From Tetrastigma voinierianum (lineage: Eukaryota > Streptophyta > Magnoliopsida > Vitales > Vitaceae): a DNA stretch of 64,000 nucleotides. The position numbers and the translations under genes were made by a program. The notes under the pieces were generated by a model that ran no database searches, had not been told where the DNA came from, and saw nothing but the letters and a program-made list of their open reading frames with translations. Positions 57,051 through 64,000 of this stretch are shown here, piece after piece. The stretch is taken from positions 1 to 64,000 of the forward strand of contig JAEQBH010006837.1 of the NCBI GenBank assembly GCA_016808115.1, read 5' to 3'. Numbering within the stretch: the stretch's first letter is position 1; every line of letters begins with the position of its first letter.

Positions 57051-57657
57051 TCTTTTCTTCTCTCCCAAGATATTATGGGCAAGTGGAGGTGGAGTTTCAG
57101 GAAACTGAAAAAGACTTTTGATTGATACCTTATTTCTGGAGTGTTGTCCAGCTTATAATGTGATGTACTCTGTACTTTTTTCTCAATCAATAAGATTTGT
57201 GGTGATGTTTCCATTTTTTTCTTCCTTTCTGCTATTATAAGATTATTCTTTGAGAATTGTCCTTGAAGCCAACTAGAGCCCAACCCAATGAATAGTTAGT
57301 CTTCTAACCTAGGAGCTAGGATGAATTAAATCGATTTTCTAGTTGTTTACAAGGTTGAAATAGCACTATTCACAAAATATCAACACTTAAATTTCATGGA
57401 TTTGTCTAAAATATCTTTATTAATTCATAAAAGTGCTTGGAATATTGGAATTTTTTAAAATTTCTCCTTCTTTGTTTTCTCAAACGATAGTTAATGGCTA
57501 TATAAACCTCACCCAATATAATAAATTTTGTTAATATTTAAAAAAAAAATCCATCCATCTTGTTTATAGCAAAAGTGTGCTTTCACATTGTAATTCAAAA
57601 TAGTTATAAATTGAAAATATTTGAAAAGTAAATCAAAATGATTTTATATGTTACAAG
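57051..57657. other. Relic B 3' flank and intergenic DNA
   Basis: No gene. The first 150 bases look like the former 3' untranslated region (AATCAATAAGATTTG near 57184); the rest is AT-rich. Confidence 0.55.
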
Positions 57658-58180
57658 TAGGGGTGGCGATTAGGTAATGAGAGGATCGTGTTGGGTATTA
57701 GGTGTCGATGCGGATTGTGGTGCGTTCGCCAGCTCGGACCGGAACCACGAATAATAAGCGTGTCAGCGTTATTGCTTCAAGCCTGTTTATTTGTGTCGTA
57801 TAGGAGGTCAACACAAATATGAGCATTTAATTTGATTATTTAAAATAATAAGAATTATAATTAATCATCCAGTATTTTAACGCGAAATAAACATTAAATT
57901 TAACGTAATGAAGTAATTTTGTATTGTTTAAAATAATATAATTAATATATTGCTCTGTGAATAATTAACTATTAAATAGGTTAATTGGTTAATATAATAA
58001 TTAAGCGGTCGGTCGAGATCGAATTTGTGTTAGGAAGGCTGGGTTAACGCGAATATATTTTTGTTGTTAACGAGTTATCTGAGTTAACAGCGAATATGGC
58101 CGAAAAATGATTATAATAGCTTGAAGCCGTAAAAGCGTATTGGGTTCATGTCGTATCAATTTTGGTCTATTCTAAGTTAA
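57658..58180. mobile_element. hAT-type MITE relic with TAGGGGTGGC end
   Basis: The left end TAGGGGTGGCGATTAGG is a typical plant hAT inverted-repeat start. Inside are words such as AATTAACTATTAAATAGGTTAATTGG and GGGTTAACGCGAATAT. The right end has decayed and no target duplication is visible, so the end coordinate is a guess. Confidence 0.45.
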
Positions 58181-60250
58181 AAATAGCATATGAAGTATTC
58201 AAAAACATAATCCTCTTTTGTTATCATCCAAATAGGGACGAAGTAGGTATACGTGTCTACTGAAATTTAAAATATAAAAAAAAATCTTTCTATAAAGGGT
58301 GATTTAAACTAGTCCAGTATTTTGCCCCCACTAAAACATGTAAGTATTTAATCATTGAGTCGTAATTGTTTGTATTACTTTTCAGTTTACCCCTTGAATT
58401 TGAATCTTGACTCCACCCTTCATCTAAACTAAAATAGTCTTACTGATGCTTGTTAACCTTGATTGAGAGATTTCTCTCTCAACTGCAAAAATCAAACTAA
58501 TATTTTATATTTAGCTTTGAGAAAACCAATTTACCATCCTAATTAATTAAGATGTATCAAATCATTTAAAAATACCCTGTTATGGATCAAGTGAATGTAT
58601 TATTAGTATCAAGACATTGTGACCTTCAAAAAAATATTTTACTACATTTATTTTCAAAGAAAACAAATATTATTTCGTACTATAGGAAGAAAACAAGATC
58701 AAATTTAAACATGAGAGAATAAGTATTAATAGATGTGATGCATCTATAATTCATCACAAGACAAAAATCACATGGGATAATTTGAATACATGGCGGCTAG
58801 GAAGATCAAAAAAACAACTGGACCTTAATTTAAGGATAATATTGATGCCTTTACTAGTAACCCTAAGCATGAGACATTAGTGTCCCCATGAATGCAGGCT
58901 TATAAATGAATTTTCTAATACAAGTTGTACAACCCAACCAATAGCTAGAAACTGCCAGTGCATGTTGCCATGACTAGTTGGTAGACACAACCAAATTTCT
59001 GAACCACTCTTTATTTATTTGAAAAAAAAAAAAAGAAAAAAAAAAAAAAACAAAGAAGGCCAAGTATCTTTGGTGATACAAGACTTTGATTCTAATCAAG
59101 TAATAGCTGACAAATGACAGGCTTTTTGCTTTTATTTTTATTAATAAATTAAATTACTCTTCCTTCTCTCATGCATTTCGCTTTAATTTATTTCCCATGC
59201 ATATCCAAGTTCCCATTTAATGTTCAAAATATATATATGAATTTTTGCTTTGAATATGGAATAAGTGCTCATATTTTTCTACAATAATACATGTAACATA
59301 GATCAAATTCGTGCACAAACGTCAAGATTCAAAGGAATAAATCAAAACTTAAAAAGAAAAAAATCGATCTAATAATATAAGTTGAAGTTTAGAATTCTTG
59401 TTTTCCCCTTTTACTAATCATTTTCAATTTGAAACCTTAATATCATTTCATTAAACATCGAATATTTCTTGAAACGAGTTAAAAACTATTAATAGTAAAT
59501 AATAAGTTTTAAAAAAAGTGGTTCTAGGTTGTAAACCTTTAGTAAAACATTAAAATGAGATTATTTAATGATCGATAACGATTTAGTATTCATGAGATTA
59601 GTAAAGATTTATTTAAGTTAAGCTTTGGGTGCTTACATAAAATTGAGTAGCGATACGGCTATGGCCAGTAGAGCAATGTAATTATAAATAAAATGTTTTT
59701 ATGGTTATGAATCCGACCCATCAACAACCAACTTTTCACGCCCTTCTTTCCTCTCTCTTTGTTAAGAAATAAAATTGATTGGAAGTTCCAATTTTTGTGA
59801 TCAAATCAGGCACACATGTTCCATATGGATTGGTAAATGGAAAATATAAGGGACAGAGCCTCAAAGTAGGTACCCAATTATTGAAAATCAACGTGGACAG
59901 TTCAGCATAAATTATGTTTATACAGTTGCTGGAGCAGGTGAACCGACAGTATATTTTGATTAATTATCCATTCATTTTTCATATCATATAATTTATGTCA
60001 CTATCATAAGATAAAAAACCCACCAAAGCGAGCCTTTTTTTTTTCTCGAATGACCATGCAAAAATGTGTCATGAATGCTGAGAAATTACTCATATGTCAG
60101 CATTTCAAATACGCGAATCTCAGTCCACTTGCCCCTATATGACACACCCTAACTAATCCTATGTTTAATACCATAAAATAGTATAAAGTATCACATGATA
60201 GTTACCTAACGTCCAAGTATCTTTAATCTTCTCACTCAATTCATGTGATT
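58181..60250. other. Intergenic region upstream of Prx3
   Basis: AT-rich with no supportable gene. It contains an interrupted A-tract (about 59022-59051). CACGTCC- and CATGCAT-type words occur but nothing that defines an element. Confidence 0.55.
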
Positions 60251-60257
60251 TAGAGCC

Positions 60258-60264
60258 TATAAAT
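60258..60264 (+). promoter_or_regulatory. Prx3 TATA box
   Basis: TATAAAT preceded by GAGCC, 43 bases before the start codon. None of the W-box and TGCAAAAACAATT blocks of the Prx1/Prx2 promoters is found here, so Prx3 is likely controlled differently. Confidence 0.6.
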
Positions 60265-60306
60265 CTTGTTATACAACTGATAATTTCAGACAGAAGAAAC
60301 TTAAAC

Positions 60307-61736
60307 ATGAAGGGGGTTGTCCTTTTTGGTATTGTGATCTTGGGTTTTGCTGGGTTTTTGGGGTCAGCTCAAGCTGATTTGAAGCTGGGGTTTTATGGTC
60401 AGAGCTGCCCTAAAGCTGAGAAAATTGTGTTTGACTATGTCAAGGAGCATATCCCGAATGCCCCATCTTTGGCAGCAGCCTTGATCAGAATGCACTTCCA
60501 TGATTGCTTTGTGAGGGTAAAGAAATCAAACCCTATATTTTTCTCTTTATTCATGATATCATCATTTAATGGTTTTTTATGATTGAGATGGGATCTATGA
60601 TTTTGTGTTGTTTTTCATCAGGGTTGTGATGCATCAGTTCTGCTAAACTCCACCTCAAGCAACCAAGCTGAGAAGGATGCTCCCCCAAATCTAACCCTCA
60701 GAGGGTTTGACTTCGTTGATAGAGTGAAGAGTGTGGTCGAAGCTGAGTGCCCCGGCATTGTCTCCTGCGCAGACATTCTTACTTTAGTGGCAAGAGACTC
60801 CATTGTCGTCTATGCGTTATTAACTAATTTAAATTTGAATCATTCCTACTTCCTCGTTTGTATATGAAAGTCCGTAAAAAGGACTGTTTGCATTTCGACC
60901 ATCTGTAAGTTATCTATTCAAAATTTCTAAATTTAAGTATTTGTTCTTCATTTGCATATGAAAGTCCTTTAAAAGGACGATTTGCATTGATTCTTTTTGC
61001 ATTTTTTACTCATTTTTAGGAAACTTGATTGTTTAACACTGTGAAATGTTTCTGTTTAACAGGGTGGTCCATTCTGGAACGTTCCAACCGGTAGAAGGGA
61101 TGGACTGATCTCAAACGCATCAGAAGCTATAGCAAACATCCCACGGCCGACTAACAACTTCACTACCCTCCAGACCTTATTTGCCAACAAGGGTCTTGAT
61201 TTGGTCGATCTAGTTCTGCTATCCGGTGAGCTAAATAAAACAACATTGTTAAATCATCATATATAATGTTCAATGTTCAATGTTCAATGTTCAATGTTTA
61301 TGCCACTCCATATTCTTTCTCAGGAGCTCACACCATCGGAGTTTCTCACTGTTCATCGTTCTCCAACCGGCTATACAACTTCACCGGCGTCGGGGACGCG
61401 GACCCGTCTTTGGACAGCGAGTATGCGGCCAATCTCCGGGCAAGAAAGTGTACAACACCTAATGATACTACCACATTAGTTGAGATGGATCCGGGAAGTT
61501 TCCGGACGTTTGATCTGAGCTACTACACTCTTCTGCTCAAGCGACGGGGGCTTTTCGAATCTGACGCAGCTCTGACTACCAATTCTGGGACAAAGGCTTT
61601 TATCACTCAGCTGGTTCAAGGACCTTTGTCTGCTTTCTTTGCTGAGTTTGCGAAATCTATGGAAAAGATGGGTCGGATCGAGGTCTTGACCGGAACAGAA
61701 GGAGAGGTCAGGAAGCAGTGTCCATTCAGAAATTAG
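60307..61736 (+). CDS. Prx3: class III secretory peroxidase (peroxidase 3/39-like), exon-2 donor damaged
   Basis: Exons 60307-60516, 60622-60807, 61063-61225 and 61324-61736, giving 323 residues. Signal peptide about 1-23; distal Arg61/His65 in LIRMHFHDCF; proximal His189 in GAHTIGVSHC; EMDPGSFRTFD and all main cysteine regions are present. Introns 1 and 3 are GT-AG. At the end of exon 2 the text is RDSIVV followed directly by TATGCG. The first in-frame GT is GTCTAT at 60808, a poor donor, giving RDSIV joined to GGPFW. Relatives have two more residues there, so about four bases including the donor G seem missing. The gene may be functional with weak splicing, a new pseudogene, or mis-sequenced here. 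Polyadenylation signal AATAAA at 61877-61882. Confidence 0.85.
60849..60992 (+). repeat. Two 50-base repeats with hairpins in Prx3 intron 2
   Basis: CATATGAAAGTCC...GGAC...TTTGCAT-type segments occur at 60849-60897 and 60941-60992 (92-base period). Each holds a short inverted repeat around AAAGTCC and GGAC. They are intronic and may be a remnant of a local duplication. Confidence 0.65.
61267..61301 (+). repeat. TTCAATG heptamer array in Prx3 intron 3
   Basis: Four to five tandem copies of ATGTTCA, ending just before the branch region and acceptor CAG at 61321-61323. Open frames starting in it are artefacts of the repeat. Confidence 0.85.
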
Positions 61737-62479
61737 TGGCTCAGAGGGAGTGTGTGTGAATTTGTTGGAGGATTGAGTGAATTAATTAATGATTTTGTTT
61801 TGTGTTGGGTCTTGGGTCTTGGGTCTTGGGTCTTGGGTCTTGGGTATATGGGGTTTTAATTGTTGTTAGGTCTTGTAATAAAACATTAAAACCCATGTGG
61901 GTTTGCAAATAAAATGGAAATGCAATGCGCAGTTTTCATGTTAGACTGAGGAATCCATTTCCTTCTTGTTTTTTGTTTAAAAAAAAAACAGGATAACACA
62001 TTTGTTTCCCTTCTTTTAAAAAAAAAAAAACATATAAAACACAAAAAATATTAAATTCAAATAACAAATATGTTATTTGTGTTTTCAAAAACAATTTTAA
62101 AAAATAGAAATGGCTTGTGCCTTGTAAATTTGGCTTGTAATTTAAATCCAGAACATTCCAACAGAATCAAACATACCTAAATTCCCATGCCTACAATTTT
62201 CTTGGCAGACAAACACTCCCATGCTTTACCTTCTAACATCAACATTATCATTTTATCCAAGTCATAAACCGAATAGTTACTTTACAACTGCCACAAAATT
62301 TTCCCCATATGTGTCCAAATGACTGTCCCTACATGCCATGTTACCTCTCATAATACATTTGATAAGATAAACAAAAAAAACCAAATAATGTACTTTATTT
62401 GAATTTGGTTTGTCGAGTGTTATATCAAAAGTGTCATTTCATATTTAGAAAATAAAGTTTTTATTAAGTTTAGAAATTA
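61737..62479. other. Prx3 3' region and intergenic DNA
   Basis: 3' untranslated sequence to about 61900, then AT-rich DNA with A-tracts at about 61980 and 62018. No gene is seen. Confidence 0.6.
61805..61848 (+). repeat. TTGGGTC heptamer array in Prx3 3' untranslated region
   Basis: Six near-perfect TTGGGTC units 70 bases after the stop codon. In RNA the GGG runs could in principle form a G-quadruplex; that is inference. Confidence 0.85.
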
Positions 62480-62720
62480 TTATGTCTTTGACCCAATTTT
62501 TAAAAGGGTTGGAATGTAAAATTGATGTCCCAAATATAATTAGGTCAAATTGGTCCAATCCATTTAAGTCCTAGCCCATTTGGATTCGATATGGTTGGGC
62601 CAATTGATGATTCACCCGAAATTATTTATTTAATTTTTAAAAATAACTAATTTAGTAGTCGCACAGATTTTAGATGATTTATAGAAATTTTTTGATATTT
62701 TAGTTTAACATGTATAGTCA
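62480..62720. mobile_element. hAT-family element copy 7 (left fragment)
   Basis: Matches the left part of copies 3, 4 and 6: AAGGGTTGGAATGTAAAATT, the GGTCAAATTGGTCCAATCC segment, a CCCATTTGGATTCGA block and CACCCGAAATTATTTATTTA. The rest is missing. Confidence 0.6.
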
Positions 62721-62767
62721 AATGCGAGCTTGCATGTAGATTGTATGTATCAAACTTGATGGCTGTT

Positions 62768-63240
62768 TAAGGGTGGCGAGTTGAGCGAGAGTCGAATATT
62801 ATCGGGCTCGGCGTTTCATTGAGATATTAATAGGGTACCGAGGCTTCGACTCGGCTAGATTCAAGCTTTTTATTTGTGTTCGAATTCGATTCGAGAAAAA
62901 AAATAAAGCTCGAAGCTCGGCTCGAGTAGGCTCGTTTTATGTATCATAAATGGTGTGGTGTGGCTCATGTGAGTGCGTGTGAAGGGTTTAAGTGTAATAT
63001 GCTATATATTAATATTAAAATATTATTATTTATCGACATTTGAGTAAAATTTCCGAATAAGAGAACAAACAATGCTCGAAGCCAAGAATGTGTTAATTTC
63101 CGAGTTCGAATTTCGTTTAACGGTCGAGAGTTCGATATCGTCTTTGGTCGGCTTCGTTTAATTTTTAGTCGAGTCGAGCAACTTTTAATCGAATCAGTAG
63201 GCTACTTTGGAACGAACTGTTTGGCTCGTGGCCACCCTTA
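62768..63240. mobile_element. hAT-type MITE with TAAGGGTGGC inverted ends
   Basis: Begins TAAGGGTGGC (62768-62777) and ends GCCACCCTTA (63231-63240), perfect 10-base inverted ends. Many CGAGTCGAG-like and CTCGAAGCTCGGCTCGAG-like words occur between, as in common plant hAT MITEs. The flanking 8-mers agree only weakly (GGCTGTTT and AGCTCTAG if shifted by one), so the target duplication is eroded. Confidence 0.7.
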
Positions 63241-63316
63241 GCTCTAGCTATTTTATTTTAAATTTTAATGGACTATCCCATGTGATAGCAACCCGAATGT
63301 AGCAAAATTTGGACTT

Positions 63317-63508
63317 TGGGCCGAAAGAATCAACCCAACAATCCCTGCAAACGTCAAGGCCCATTAAAGGGCTCCGAATTCTGTCTTCCCCGGCCCAGCT
63401 TATAACCGATAAAAGGGCTCCCGTATTCGGTCTTCCCAGGCTCAGCCGCACACTAAACCCTAACCCTAATCCTTCGAAAACCTAACAAACGAACTTCTCT
63501 CTATATAA
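63317..63508 (+). promoter_or_regulatory. Promoter with Site II motifs, telo-box and TATA box
   Basis: Three TGGGCC/GGCCCA Site II motifs (63317-63322, 63359-63364, 63392-63397), a telo-box AAACCCTAA directly followed by CCCTAATCC (63455-63471), and a TATA box TATATAA (63502-63508). This combination is typical of plant genes for ribosomal proteins, the translation apparatus and small nucleolar RNAs, expressed in dividing cells. Transcription should start near 63535 and run right, out of the window. Confidence 0.7.
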
Positions 63509-63534
63509 ACGGCCTCCTACAGAATCATCGCATT

Positions 63535-63856
63535 AGAGTCTTCTTTCTCCTCTTCCATTTCCAATCACAATTCCCTATTCTCAGATCTTTCTTTTGTTTT
63601 CCTTTTTTTTTTTTCCCATCATTTTCTCAGATTTTGATTTTTTGATTTGTATATTCAGTAGAGTAGAGTAGAGTGTGATGATGAAGCCTTATGTGGACTA
63701 GAGTTTCCGATCTGGGTTTAATCCCCAGAAGTTGAAGACAAACCCTTGGCTGTCTGAGCACTTCATTCGCTGCTGTCATTTCAGGGAAGTTTGTTGGTTT
63801 TTTGGGGAAATCTCCTTTCCCTTGACCTCTTCTTTTGGATCTTCCTTACTCCCCAT
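63535..63856 (+). other. Probable 5' leader exon of a gene continuing past the right edge
   Basis: CT-rich sequence beginning TCTTCTTTCTCCTC and ending at a strong splice donor CAT|GTAAGT (63857-63862). A second GTAAGT lies at 63961-63966. No long open frame is present, so this looks like an untranslated first exon followed by a leader intron, a layout common in plant housekeeping genes. A seven-codon upstream frame lies at 63678-63701. The gene product is outside the window. Confidence 0.5.
63678..63701 (+). CDS. Short upstream ORF in the leader
   Basis: ATGATGAAGCCT...TAG encodes MMKPYVD. If the leader is spliced onto a downstream coding exon, this frame could reduce or regulate translation. 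Alternatively the ATGATGA is a snoRNA C box rather than a start codon. Confidence 0.25.
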   Translation: MMKPYVD

Positions 63857-64000
63857 GTAAGTGAAAGTAAAATTACTTTTCCCAAATTACCCTTCTCCTC
63901 CTCCTCCCCCTTCAACCTCTAAACCCTAATCTTAGTTTTTCTTTTCATTTTTCCATTATCGTAAGTTTTTACTATTTTCCCCCTGATATTTTTTTCTTCT

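Noticed and set aside
63454..63471. Telomere-like AAACCCTAACCCTAATCC
   Set aside because: Only about two units, next to Site II motifs and a TATA box; a promoter telo-box, not a telomeric array.
1..64000. Endogenous pararetrovirus or other integrated virus
   Set aside because: All RT sequences have copia or gypsy gene order with LTRs, primer sites and target duplications; no movement protein or coat protein text was seen.

Overview
This is nuclear DNA from a flowering plant, most likely a eudicot. It is AT-rich and has intron-bearing class III peroxidase genes, Ty1/copia and Ty3/gypsy retrotransposons, hAT-type miniature elements, tRNA-derived SINE pieces and, at the right edge, a telo-box plus Site II promoter. 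I see no rRNA gene, CRISPR array, prokaryotic operon or viral genome. About three quarters of the window is transposon-derived.

The window is a peroxidase tandem array that has been invaded and rearranged by transposons. Three peroxidase genes have an almost complete four-exon structure: Prx1 (5817-7170), Prx2 (20586-21936) and Prx3 (60307-61736). Prx1 and Prx2 are recent tandem duplicates resembling Arabidopsis peroxidase 27. Prx3 is a more distant paralogue resembling peroxidases 3 and 39, and its exon-2 splice donor looks damaged. At least three peroxidase relics lie between them: 19072-19310, 42640-43425, and a split relic at 49260-49590 plus 56740-57050.

Region by region: 1-3690 is AT-rich DNA with a SINE head and a hAT relic. 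3694-7687 is the Prx1 unit. 7688-18052 is a decayed plus-strand copia element carrying two solo LTRs from two large LTR families (called X and Y here). 18053-19310 is the Prx1 3' flank, a TRIM-like relic and a peroxidase relic. 19312-22900 is the Prx2 unit, which starts with a possible 56-aa secreted-peptide ORF. 23539-41116 is one hAT element holding a 11.3 kb gypsy element (itself holding another LTR X) and a minus-strand, gag-less copia. 41201-49132 holds three more hAT copies, a peroxidase relic and a second, truncated copy of the same copia. The 36450-43425 block and the block starting at 43430 are copies of one segment. 49765-56545 is an unclassified repeat insertion (one inverted and two direct arms plus a second LTR Y) that splits the last relic. 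57051-63300 carries Prx3 among hAT relics. 63300-64000 is the promoter and 5' leader of a gene that continues past the right edge.

The functional genes encode secreted haem peroxidases of the cell wall. Everything else records tandem duplication, nested insertion and decay. I found no clearly new biochemical system. The most informative observations are the paralogous empty sites (for the copia and hAT insertions), the duplication breakpoint, the Prx3 splice-donor lesion, the peptide ORF next to Prx2, and the right-edge promoter and leader. Boundaries were placed by eye against internal paralogues and may be off by a few to a few tens of bases where marked approximate.
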